In this document: one piece after another, positions 23,158 to 34,364 of the stretch | Numbering within the stretch: the stretch's first letter is position 1 | Layout of the letters: every line of letters starts with the position of its first letter | Source: Bugulina stolonifera | Lineage: Eukaryota > Bryozoa > Gymnolaemata > Cheilostomatida > Bugulidae | Direction: 5' to 3' | Assembly: GCA_935421135.1 (NCBI GenBank) | Contig: OW285189.1 | Location: 14,033,072 to 14,097,071, forward strand | DNA: 64,000 nt | Position numbers and translations under genes: made by a program | Notes under the pieces: model-generated | Seen by the model: the letters and a program-made list of their open reading frames with translations, nothing else | Databases searched by the model: none | Told to the model about the DNA's origin: nothing

Positions 23158-26097
23158 TTAAGCCTTCCAAACATTAGTCATGTAATTTGGTTTTCTTCCA
23201 TACATCATTGTGGCTTCATGCCTCATCATTCTTTTAGAATCATCTCTGGTTGGTCCATTTCGGCTATGATCATATGACTGACGGATTCTGCCAACCCCAG
23301 TCAAGTTGTCACCAGCGTTTCTGGGTTCTCTTAAAACAAATTGTGGGCACAAATACAAAACCATTAAGTATTTCATAGATTTTGTACATGGGCACACATA
23401 ATTTGTTGCCCATAATTAAAAGTTGTCCTCTCTCAATTGAGAGAGGATAACTTCTTATTACAGTCACATTTCACTTACAGTGTATTTTAATGTTGAATGC
23501 TGACAGTCAGCATTCAACATTAAAATACACTGTAACTATATTTTTAACAGAGAAATATGGTGATGTTTCATATACACATACATATGTATACTTGTAGCAG
23601 TAAGTATGAAAAATTAGTGTAAAGTAAAATGTAGACCACCATTGATTTCATATTTGATTTGCATTTTTAATTCATGGTAATTTTTGTCTGTATATTGTTA
23701 CTTGGCTTCACTAGATGGACCATGATCTGAAAACAATTTGTTGAAAGGACTAATTTTTCTTTCTAGTAACAAAATTCATTGTTTTGAAACATGTAAACAT
23801 TCAACGTAAAAATATAATTCAGTGTTAGACAATAGGCGTATTCGGAAACTGTACTGGTTCATATAGCACTGGTCTGACTATCCGAATACAACTTGAGCGT
23901 TCAGGTGTGACTAGTGCTTGCTCTGAAGGGAAATCCCCTCGCTAAGTGAATATACTTTATATTATTATTGCCAGGCACGCCTTGCCTTGCGTTATAGCTA
24001 GCGCTATATTATTGAATAAAATATATTGTTATTGCCGCAGATTGCTATTTATAAGCTTGCACGGTGCAATATCCGAATACGCCTAATGTATTACATGCAT
24101 GTAGTGCTTCCAGTACATGCATGTTTATGTTTCACTTGCATATATGAAGGATTGTTACTACATTAAATCAATGAGTAGGCAACTTCATAGTTCAGGTTTT
24201 GCTATCATTTTGTGTTGAGGCCACATTACTTCCACTATCTGGTGGTGCAAGGCTGTTCTACACTTTATAAACAAATACCAGTAGTTGCAAACTGTATAAA
24301 GAATTAGACCACACAAAGAATACAAAGCTACCAAATCAGGTAAAAAGCTAACTGGAGTAAAATGAGAGTGTGGCATCACTAAAGCAGCAGGGATACAGGG
24401 AAGAGTATGGAGCAACTTCTTACTACCTTAGCAACAGGTGCGTGTTCATATTTAGCCAGCACAGTGTATTCTGGGGTATTTTAAAAGGGTATTTTTTTCT
24501 GGGTTGTTGTATTTGTGCTACAATATTTAGAGTTATGTACTTTTATCCTTACCAAGGAGTAAGTATGTAAGAAGCCCTACTAAACCTTACTAAGTCAGCT
24601 AACACAATTCAATGATGCTCTGTTCACAAGATGCAAATTATCTGCTTTATGTCTTGTAGATTATTTTCTTGAATTTCAGCTGTATAGAGAGCAGAAAAAA
24701 TTAAATGATTTCACAGAGTTTACCAATATTACTGTATGTGATTATTACTTTTGCAAGTTTTTGAAATTTTCTGAGCCTTCTTGTTGCTGGCGGCATGTAG
24801 CTGGCCTTATGTAGGTCCAATATTTTAACTGGCTTTTAAAACAGTTATACATGTATTATAACTTATTGGTGAAAATCTAGCTATAGTTGCTAAAATCATT
24901 CATTACACTACAGTATAATTACATATACAGTACTACATATCCATGTATCTAAGAATTCAGGTACAGATGTTGTACAATATACAGAATCTAAGAGCATCTT
25001 AATGCTACCTTGAGTTTAAACACATGATGTCATAACTCCTTTAAGCACCATTTGTTGGATTATAACATATACATCTGTGTCACAATCTTCTGAACTGACT
25101 ATAACTATATACATGTACATTAGGCTACAGCGTATTGCTTTTTCATTAGTATGCAGTTTATACACAGTTGTACATGTACTATGTTGTTTACATATATTAT
25201 ATTATTATGTAGTGTTTTAGTGCACATGTACTTGGGAAGACATGACTAAATTGTAATGAGTCATGTACAGTCTATTTATAACCAAGTATCTAATTGGATG
25301 ATGTTATTATGTAATAGTGGTGCAATACCGTTCTAGAATATTCTCTTTTGACCATATATGGTATTATGATTCATGTTGGCTCTGGAATGTTCTAGAACTT
25401 CTAAGCTTTACTATATAAGCAGGGGCTGGGAGAGAGCCCATAAGTTTGGAGTTAACTTCTAGCAATAAACAAGGATATATTACACTACATACTACATCTT
25501 CTCTGCACTAGATAGACCAAGCTGTGTGTCACTTGATTATCTCTGACTACAGTGACTTCACCGAACTCTAACAAGTACTACTATCTTGTGACAATCTGTT
25601 ACTAGGCCTTCCTAGACTTTCCAAATTTTTTTCATATAACCTTCCTGGTAGGATGCCAATGCCTTCTTATAGGAAAATTAATATTTGGCAACTCCAGTTA
25701 CATAACCTTAACGCATAACTTGTGAATCAAGGTAAAAGTATGGATGCACCAAGTCCAAATTAAGGATTTATTGATATGAAATTTCTTACAATAAAGTATT
25801 AGTGTTTCTTTTTACATACTTGTCATAAGCGAGATCAGTTCCAATGCCACCATGTTTTCCCTTAATTTCTTGCAGGACTTTTGCTGCTACTTGTCTATCC
25901 TCTGGCGACTCCTTAATAAGAAAGTAACAGGAAACCTCGTAGATTTACTATTTGCCGAAAATATTACATATTAAAACTTAGCTGAAATATGCATTATATA
26001 AATAATTGACACATACCTCAAAATATGCAGCTGCTAATCTTTTTCTCTCTAACACACGTGACAGTCTTAAAACTTCGTTGTGGTAATTGGTACCCAT
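23158..26097 (-). CDS. Uncharacterised 114-aa protein, three exons
   Basis: Three minus-strand exons join with consistent phase: 26017-26097 (27 codons, donor GTATGT), 25820-25911 (acceptor TTATTAAG, donor GTATGT, phase 2) and 23158-23329 (acceptor TTTTAAG, stop TAA). The product starts MGTNYHNEVLRLSRVLERKR. The middle includes ESPEDRQVAAKVLQEIKGKH and GGIGTDLAYDK. The C-terminus has RIRQSYDHSRNGPTRDD and ends GRKPNYMTNVWKA. It is small, highly charged and basic at the end. It has no signal peptide or membrane segment and a helical-looking first half. Composition and length recall small cytoskeletal or ciliary proteins, but I recognise no family and assign no function. Splice signals, phase closure and the non-random protein support it as a real gene. 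Confidence 0.75.
23420..23453. repeat. 34-bp near-perfect palindrome
   Basis: AAGTTGTCCTCTCTCAATT is followed at once by its near-exact inverse, with one mismatch in the stem (GTTGTCC against GGATAAC). The outer half matches the terminal repeat of the foldback element at 56264-56644, so this may be a minimal remnant of that family. It lies in the large intron of the 114-aa gene, about 90 bp from the last exon. Confidence 0.75.
23475..23535. repeat. Perfect 61-bp palindrome (30-bp arms, 1-bp centre)
   Basis: The left arm 23475-23504 (beginning TTACAGTGTATTTTAATG) and right arm 23506-23535 are exact reverse complements with a single A between them. A perfect long hairpin with almost no loop is unstable in genomes and suggests a young insertion or a templated inversion. 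It sits in the intron of the minus-strand 114-aa gene, 22 bp from a second palindrome. Confidence 0.95.
23833..24085. mobile_element. MITE with 14-bp terminal inverted repeats
   Basis: TAGGCGTATTCGGA at 23833-23846 is exactly inverted at 24072-24085 as TCCGAATACGCCTA. The outermost TA on each side may be the target duplication, leaving GGCGTATTCGGA as the true terminal repeat. An extra internal TCCGAATAC near 23879 is a subterminal repeat, as often seen in MITEs. The 253-bp interior has no ORF. The element lies in the large intron of the 114-aa gene. Confidence 0.8.
25078..25593 (+). mobile_element. Solo LTR of a retrotransposon, with heat-shock elements
   Basis: The element begins TGTCACAA and ends TTGTGACA, an inverted 8-bp terminus with canonical TG...CA. 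It is flanked by identical ATCTG pentamers at 25073-25077 and 25594-25598, a 5-bp target duplication. Inside are a TATA box (TATATAA near 25413) and an AATAAA at 25464, about 50 bp downstream, as expected for a U3-R-U5 layout. Two heat-shock elements lie upstream of the TATA box (TTCTAGAATATTC near 25331 and GAATGTTCTAGAACTTC near 25385). A CArG box, CCATATATGG, lies near 25352. No internal retroelement genes are present, so it is a recombined solo LTR. It lies in the large intron of the 114-aa gene, on the opposite strand. The superfamily cannot be set without internal sequence. Confidence 0.85.
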
Positions 26098-29000
26098 AGC
26101 TACAATCACAAATTAATGCTATAAATAAAACATTGCAATCTTAGAACATGTTTTACTAACAATAAATAAGCTGTGTTACTTACCACTTAGGCTGTACATG
26201 TATAGAATGCCCAACTAACTGAAAATTCATGCAATCCCTTTTGAAATTATTATAATGGCAAATTATCGATACAATGTTTTAAATAGAATAGATAAATCAA
26301 AGTTGAGTTAGTCAACGCTTACTGTCGATTATCACATTTATTGGATTTTGATGATATCTAAACAAAATTCTACTTTCTGCTAATCTGGCCATGTAAATAG
26401 TAGGTAGTAAATTATTTGTTCCTTTAATTGGAGTACCTTGTAATCATGAAACGCATACCACCTCTTGGGCCTAGAACTATGTATAACTACCAATACCAAG
26501 TTTTGGCCCCACCGATTCCTAGGAGGTACTAATAAAGCATCAGAACATTTACATTGGTAGTCTTTCAACCAAAATTGTTGTAATGGAATAAAATCTACAG
26601 TTTTTTAGTTCTTTGCAATGTATATTATAATAAAAGGGCAGCCACATTGTTTTATCAGGAGTGGAAGCGCTACCTCACTGTATATACTACAATGTATGTA
26701 ATAGAGATATAGCAACAGAATTAGTGAAGTTTTGGACAAAGCAAAAAATGGCATGCAACATTGGGGAAAGAAGCGTGTTGAGCCACTCATGTACCACTTA
26801 GATTTTTCTAAACCTCATCTTTAAACCATCACTAACAATAATATCTGCTTCTCAATAATTTTTTTAATTACTAGTTTCATTATTATTTACTTTTGTAATT
26901 ACAATGTACTATTGTGTAACAAACCAACATAATTTACAAAAGTAGAAGCAGAATCTTTAGTACATGATTTTCATTTGGTTGTTTGGCTGCTAATAAAGTA
27001 CTTCTCTCAATCTCTCACCCTAATCTACTACTGGATTTAAGTTCCAGGAGCAGTTCTCGGATTATCCAGGGTTGCAACTAGGACCCATAGTTTCATTGTA
27101 TAATTGGTGCCACTCTTGTTAGCTGTAGAGATGCCTGCCTATGACCCATGCAAAACAAATAAGCTAGTGTGTAATTTGCCATTCACTTCTCCTACTGATG
27201 CTGGTGCATACTTTTCTTTTACAACGATATATCTATATTTTGATTTTTTACAGTCATTATAATATTCATATAGTATTCATGACTATTGCAAGGCAAAAGG
27301 TTTGCAGTTAGATTTGTATAGTTTTTGTGTATAAAATAAAAGCTACACTTGAATTGGATAGAGCCTATCCTACAAGCCACCATTTTTGCCCTAAGTAAAA
27401 GGAGAAGAACAATAAAAGTATAATTTGAGCTCTGGATAAAGTTACAGTACTTGTATGGTACATGGACATGATGTACTCCCTTGAAGTCAGACTTGCCAAG
27501 TTCCACTAATAAAAATTCGGGAGATTCAGCATTTGGGTGGGATACAAAAATTGGAGTTGAAAATCAGGGAGACTTGACTTGACTTGGTAAGCCTGCTTGA
27601 AGTACCCCCAAGGAATAATATAGTTTTTTCTCTCTGTTCATTTATTTATTCTCTCCTATAAGTTATATATAATACATATTTATATGTGGTCAAAAAATTA
27701 CTTTTAACAAATGTTATTTGTAAACTTTCAGAAAACCCCAATAAAAGTAAATGTAATATTGCCTAATTAGGGTTTTACAGGTCTCGTTACTATTGTTGCC
27801 TAGAGACAAATAACAAAGATAGTGGAATCTTTGCAAATAGCAGCGGGATTCCAAGTCAGAATGAGAATCTAGTTTTGTATATTTTGCATTCATGGTTATA
27901 CTATATTGTCGTGTTAGCTGGCGAATCAAATGTTGAGTTCAAAGGCTAATTTTAGTCTATAACAAATCATTCAAGTAGTGCTATTTTTTCAACGTTCTGC
28001 TAACTATTTCCTAAATGAAAAATAGTTATTAAATGATTATTGTTTGTAATTAATTGATGAATATTGACGAATAGACATTTTTTAAAAGAAGGTCTTGGTA
28101 CTAAATTGAGGCTACATGTCACCCCGTTTCAATAAATTTACACAGAGGAGATAACACCAGATGTCCCATTTTCACAAAAGTCATATCGAAATATCCCCAG
28201 GACTCACTCGTACAGGTATCGGCTCTAGGCCGACAATACACGTACCTAAATTGTGGCGGCGATAGTAGATGCGCGCAAGTTTCTGAAATCCGTACGATTC
28301 GCGCAACAGTTTGTTATACTGCATGGGAAGTCATTTCTGTTCCAGTGAGGTTCCCTGTCACTTCATCAGTTTCAAATAAGGGGACAAGTTCAACTACATC
28401 GAAGTAAAAGATAAAAACGGTATGCTAAGGTCGTGGTTTAAGTATTCTACCATTCAAATATTGGCCATGCCAAGAGTTTATTTCTCAACAAGAACAATAC
28501 GAATTGACTGATTTCAGACAGATTAGATTTCATTTTATTTTCTAAGATTTTGAAATAAGTTGAACCCTACCCTTCCCGATTTTCTGTTATATTTTGATGG
28601 TAATAACAGATTCTTTGACACTCGTACTGATTCTTTTCCTTTCACTCGACTCTCTCCATGAGCATGATAGCACGGCAACACAACACCCGTATCAATCTTT
28701 TCTCAATCTTCTCTTGTATCAATCTATACTATTAAAAATTATCTAATAAATCTTCACGTGACATTTCATTTACTTTATCAACATAACGGGAATGGTTTCT
28801 GCTGTGAACAGGCCGTAGATTAACAATTACGTGACGAGAATTGAGGCTATAATTTTAATATAGGCCTACATTGTATTTTCTACTTTCAACTTTTTCAAGC
28901 TACTAGCACAGCACAATTTTGAATTTATGACACGAAAATAGCTATCTTGTAGGCTTTATTTACACAGGTGAACTTGGCTACTGGCTAGCCAGACTTTGTA

Positions 29001-29410
29001 AAGGGCTATCCCCTCTGTTTAGAAAAAAGATAGCCCACTCACGGTTGGGTGGTAAAAAAAAAAAAAAATCCATTTTTCAGCATACCATGTTCTTTATATA
29101 TTTGTAATAGCTTGACCACATATTTATGAGAAGACCTTATTGAAAGAGCTCCCACAAATATAATATTTTTATTTTTCTATGTTAATAAAGGTGTATTTTA
29201 TGTCTTTTGATTGGAATCTGTGGTATAAGCCTATATCCCTTGACATGACCAAAGTAGGCAAGATAACTATGGTTTCTGTACTTTTGGACTGTGTTCTTTA
29301 TTTTGTAGGGCATTTCATCAGTGGAATTATTTCACCAATTCATGTGTTGTTGGGTTTGAGTATTTGTAAAGTTATCAGAGATGAGTTAGTTAGATTATGT
29401 TATATTCTAG
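26098..29410. other. Intergenic DNA between the 114-aa gene and G3BP
   Basis: No coding exon is supported. The left part should contain the 5' end of the minus-strand 114-aa gene. The right part should contain the G3BP promoter and 5' UTR. A CpG-rich patch lies at about 28220-28330, and an A-run lies at 29051-29067. Confidence 0.4.
28220..28440 (+). promoter_or_regulatory. Possible G3BP promoter and 5' UTR exon
   Basis: CpG-rich motifs (GGCGGCGATAG, TGCGCGCAAG, GATTCGCGCAAC) cluster here in AT-rich surroundings, about 1 kb before the first coding exon of G3BP. That exon has a splice acceptor (TATATTCTAG) just before its ATG, so an upstream non-coding exon must exist. A GTATGC donor-like site near 28420 could end it. 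This is inference. Confidence 0.3.
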
Positions 29411-29418
29411 GAGAAACT

Positions 29419-32400
29419 ATGGTAATGGAGGTTACACCAAGCCCCCAATGTGTTGGACGTGAATTTGTAAGGCAGTACTATACTCTCCTGAATGAGGGAC
29501 CCGAGTTTCTTCACAGGTAATTGCTGTTATTGGGTGACGGGCTGTTACAGATACAGTATTCTTATACAACTAACTTCAATATTTCCATTATTCGTAAAAT
29601 TATGAGTTGTAATACTGCTGTTCCTATTTTAGGTTTTACAGTCACAATTCTAGCTACCACCACTGTGGTGATGGGGTTGACCAGGGGCCAGTCATTGGCC
29701 AATCGGTTTGTTATTACTTATTTCTAAGTTTTGAATAGAATTCTCATGTTTGTAATTAGTATGCTGAATTACCTTATATCATTAGTTTGGTTAAAATATA
29801 GGACATACAAAATATAACATGGTGATTTATCAATATCGTTGATGTGACTCTAAACTTTTCAAAATAATTTCTGTTCGGTTTTATCACATCAATTGTTTAT
29901 GGAATCGCATAGTTGTTGGTTTTATTTGATAAAGGAACTTCCTCACATTTCAGGAAATTCACAAGAAGATAATGTCACTGAACTTTCATGATTGTCATGC
30001 TAAGATAAGATATGTAGATAGTCAGTCAACTATGGCAACTGGTGTGGTGGTAATGGTAAGTATAACCCCTCCACCTTGTTACCTAACTGGTGCTCTATTC
30101 TATTAGGTTACATACTATGCACATGGGGCAAAACACGTTACTTTTGACCAAATAGCAGTAACTTATAGTAGAAATTTCCTCTGTATTATTCGGGAACTAA
30201 ATATGGAGCTCCAGCAGCCTCTATAGCAGGGCCTTCTGAATGCTTCCTCTCTCTAAATAATTGATATTCCTGGGCCCAAGTTGCTCAGTAGACTTTTAGT
30301 TCTAAGTGCTTGTAGTGCTTTGATTTCAATTTCTCTCCTTCCCTCCATATACAGTAGGGTGATAACATTGACATAAATGCATAATAGGAGTCATGGATCT
30401 GCATTCATTCTCTGTTCTATATAATATTCTCTTGTGTGGTTTAATGATTTGATAGCAGAGGGGAATACATATGCATTGTTACTGAGTGCAGTTCTAACAT
30501 TGTTGTTGGTAAACTGCCTTTCTGGTAGTAGAGACAATGAAAATAACATGAGTAGTGCTTTGCACTAACAGTTCTTTGTTACTTGATGATTATTAAATTG
30601 TGCCCCTCTTCCAACAAGAAAGTCATCATTCTCTGTCCCTCGTGGTTTTGCCTCTATCCTGAAATGAAATGTAAAAGTGGTACCATTCTATCTTGGGCAT
30701 AATATTTGTAATACAGATTCACCCTGTTGATGTCAGTCTACAAGCAGTGTAGTCTACATTGTGATTCTGATTTAACTTCAGTGTTCTGTTACTAGGAAGT
30801 GTTGCACAAATATTATCAGAATAATAATTACATACAGATACTCTGCAGTGTTATCATCGTGTAAATAGAAGAGGATGCCTCCTCTCTTCTGTTGTACTTA
30901 TCTTACTATGCTGTAGCTCTGTCCTAGCATCATAAACTTTATGATATTATATAATCAGTGTGCATTCTACCTACCAATGACATGATACAGGTGACCGGTG
31001 AGCTGTCTAACAACCAGCAACCACTGAGAAGGTTCATGCAGACGTTTGTTCTCGCCCCCCAGACTCCCAACAAGTACTATGTCCACAATGATATCTTTAG
31101 ATATCAGGATGAAGTGTTCAACGACTCTGATGAAGAGGATGGGGTGGCGGAGGTGGAGCAGAACGTGTCCAACCAGCAGCCCATCCCCAAGCAGCCTACT
31201 CCTCCAGGTTATAATAACTTCCTTACTTGCTTATTCATTATCGCAAGCCCTCAAAATAATGTATATATCCTTTTGCTACCATCCTAATTTATCTGGAAAC
31301 ACTACAGTGTATCTACATGTACTTCTGCTCTGCACAGTAGGCCTGTTTACTATATACATTTCATTAGTTATGGTGTAGTCTGTCCACTGTGCAGACGATT
31401 CGGTCCTGTAAATCCCAATCGTTGAAATTTTCAGTTGTGGAAACAAGATGCTTAGCTGTTCATGTATAAATTTCTTTGGAACAAAAATATTGTAACATAA
31501 ATATATGGCCAAACCCCAAGTGACAATGCATGTAGGTTATAAGTTTCTTTTCGGAGCTTCCCGATTGCATCGTATAACTTGAAGCTTGATGTTCCCACTT
31601 ACAGAGCCCACTGACCACGCTATCATAGAGGCTTCACAGCCAATGCACTTCTACCAGCAACATCATATGCAGGCTCCAATGGAGCAGCACCAACACAATG
31701 GTAGACCTACCGCTACTACGCCACCTGCTCCCGCTCCCGAGATGGCACACAACACCCCAGAACCTGTACTGACCAATGGACACCAAGAAGAACCGATTAA
31801 CCAGCGACTGCCCACACCCCCAACTGTACCTGGAGAACCCGTTGGACCTCCCCAACACCCTACCGCTTACGCACCTGTTGAAACTGAAGCTGACCCCACG
31901 CCTGCACCTGATACTGCCGCACCCATAGAGACCCCACAGCAAGACCCACCTGGTGAGTTGTTGCTTGTGATGTAGTAGCAGAACCTCATGTTTGCTGCAA
32001 ACCCAGTGACTGAACTGTAGCCTAGATGTAATCACTATTACATGTACTTGTATTGTTTACAGTGGAATTTATGTTGTAGCAGAGACAGTACCTGTACCCG
32101 CTGATGATAAGCCTCGTTCCTGGGCTAATCTCCTGAATCATCAGACCGGGCCATCTTCTGCCAACACCAATGGACACCCTCCATTGGCAGCTGATAGCAG
32201 CCCCTCCTCCTCTGGCTCACCTGACAAACCCGCAGCTCCTCAACCCCAGAGACCACCACAGACTATCAGAAATAACAGGTGCGCTTCATTTGCAATGCTA
32301 TATGCAGATAAAATATGCTGGTCACATTGTTCTCTAGTAAATATCAAAACATACAACATTGCGACACAATTACTTTCCTAATGTAGATCAATACTCGTAA

Positions 32401-33259
32401 CATATCTTAACATTCAGCAAACTGTTTGAAGACTTGGCATATGTTGTATAAATTTATACTAGACCTCTATATTCTATGTAGACCTGGTAACAGTATAACC
32501 ACCGACTCTAAAGGATTTGGTGGGCACAGAGTCTCACGGCCAGCACGGGCTGAGGAAGGTTATGGTGGTGAAGACAGGAAACCGGATCGACATAAGTATC
32601 CAGATGCGCAGCAAGTCTTTGTTGGCAACTTGCCACCCACTATCAGTGACTTTGAACTGCGAGACTATTTTAAACGTAAGTCACTCCCCCTCGTTGTGGC
32701 AAAGTGAAGCATATACTGAGACAGTTTACAGCTATATTATACATGTGGCATTACATTACATGTACATGAGAGAGATTTAGCTGATATGTCTTGATTTTTT
32801 TATTACAGAGCATGGTACAGTTCTGGAGGTGAGAGTGAACAGAACTTCTACAGTGAAACTGCCGTTTGGTTTTGTGGTGTTTGCTGATGAGTCTAGCGCA
32901 CAGAAGGTTCTGGCCAACAAGGTAGCTAATGTTCACTCACTTTTGTAATGTATGTTGATAACCAACAAATAATTGTTACAAAAACTATTGGTTAGTTATG
33001 GAAGTGCATTCTGTTTTTTATTATTTTCTAGTCAATGGATTACAACGGACAGCGATTGAACATTGAGGAGAAGAAACCTAGGAATGAGAGCAGGACACAC
33101 AGTAACCCAAGAAATAATGGGAGACGTGATGGCCCAAGACATCCGAGAGGTGGCGGCAACAGACGTGGTATGGGTGGAGGAGGTATGCGTGATGAAGGAG
33201 ATAATAGGAACGAACATGGACGATTCAATAATTTAAATAAAGCACAAAACCGCCGTTAG
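29419..33259 (+). CDS. G3BP1: G3BP, stress-granule RNA-binding protein (nine exons)
   Basis: The coding exons are 29419-29516, 29633-29705, 29954-30055, 30991-31207, 31605-31952, 32080-32278, 32482-32675, 32809-32921 and 33032-33259. All phases close, giving 523 aa. Residues 1 to about 130 are the NTF2-like dimerisation domain ([38 protein letters not shown]). Phe34 corresponds to human Phe33 of the FxFG-binding pocket. A short acidic stretch and a Pro/Thr/Gln-rich disordered region follow. An RRM has RNP2 VFVGNL at 391-396 and RNP1 KLPFGFVVF at 427-435. The tail is Arg/Gly-rich and RGG-like. G3BP nucleates stress granules by binding RNA and partners such as USP10 and Caprin. The acidic segment looks shorter than in human G3BP1. 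The gene represents the G3BP1/G3BP2 family; one-to-one assignment to either is not implied. Confidence 0.95.
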
Positions 33260-34145
33260 TTGCAAGTATGGAGTCACTCAGACATCTGTTGAGTTTTAAA
33301 TGGTACATAAATTTAGAGTTATGTAAAGCTAAAGATTTGAATACATCTTAAGAATAAGTCTATTCTGGACAGATTTATTACCTTATCCCTCCATATAACT
33401 AGCAATGGATATATGCATATGCTAACAACATAAATTATACTCATACAATACTTATATTCATTTGGTTGTAAACATTGTTTGTGCTGTTAAAACTATGTTA
33501 TTATGGTTATAATTATACTAGGTAAACTCCATGTGGTGTTTATGTTTACAAACAACCTCATATCATTGTTACTTATTGCTAAAGCCACTAGGTTATATTA
33601 ACACATGTACAGTAAAGTTACTAATATTGGTGCTGCTGAGTTTTGTGATGAATTTTATCCAGGAAATGTTGTGTTGGGATGATACTGGTGTATTGAATGT
33701 TTGTGGTTCAATTCTTCCAAATTTTTCAGTAGCTGTTAGCCAAACACATTTTCACTACAGATATTAAATACATGTAAATTACTTTTCTAGTGTTAAGATG
33801 ACAGCTTTGAAGTTTGTGCAATGTAATAAGCTGGGTATGTGTAGATAGATGTATGTTAGGCAATGTTTAATTATTTATAACTCATTCTATGCACAGCAAG
33901 CCATAACCAAAATATTTTTTCAACTCGTTGTGAGAGTGGTTGGAAAGAAGCTGAAACATAATTTTTCTTGCTCACGTCATTTGCGTTTATTGTGCTATAC
34001 ACTTAAATATGTGCTGTTTTATTTCTTAGAGTAGCTTTCTGTATTTTAACTGGCTGTTATGTTACAAGACAATATATTCAACTCCTGTTTAACAACACTG
34101 TATTAAATCAAAGTATTAATAAAAGAAGTTAAAATGACTACTAAA
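33260..34145 (+). other. G3BP 3' UTR
   Basis: An AT-rich non-coding tail follows the TAG at 33257-33259. A poly(A) signal AATAAA lies at 34118-34123. The (TG)n tract starting at 34153 would serve as the GU-rich downstream element. The 3' end is therefore placed near 34140, which is inference from the signals. Confidence 0.6.
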
Positions 34146-34152
34146 AAGGTCT

Positions 34153-34171
34153 TGTGTGTGTGTGTGTGTGT
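34153..34171. repeat. (TG)n microsatellite
   Basis: This is an uninterrupted TG repeat of about nine and a half units. It lies between the G3BP poly(A) signal (34118, +) and the AATAAA on the opposite strand (TTTATT at 34184-34189) that could end the converging CCDC15-like gene. Confidence 0.95.
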
Positions 34172-34364
34172 ATAATATCTGAATTTATTCTCAGACAGTA
34201 ATAGATTATCCAACTCAAAAGTAGGGAGAGACAACACACACGTTTTCTTAAACAACAGAGGTAAAAATGAACTCACTACAGGCAGGGTTCAATGTACAAA
34301 AATGGACGGATCAGTTACAGTTGGAAGCACACTGGTTGGTCATGGCTACACTGAGCCTGGTGCA

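Noticed and set aside
23141..23165. CTGATGAGTC, a match to the hammerhead ribozyme core
   Set aside because: The required GACGAAAC strand and flanking stems are not present nearby. The match is only ten bases.
31634..32035. 133-codon minus-strand ORF
   Set aside because: It is the antisense shadow of the Pro/Thr/Gln-rich exon of G3BP.
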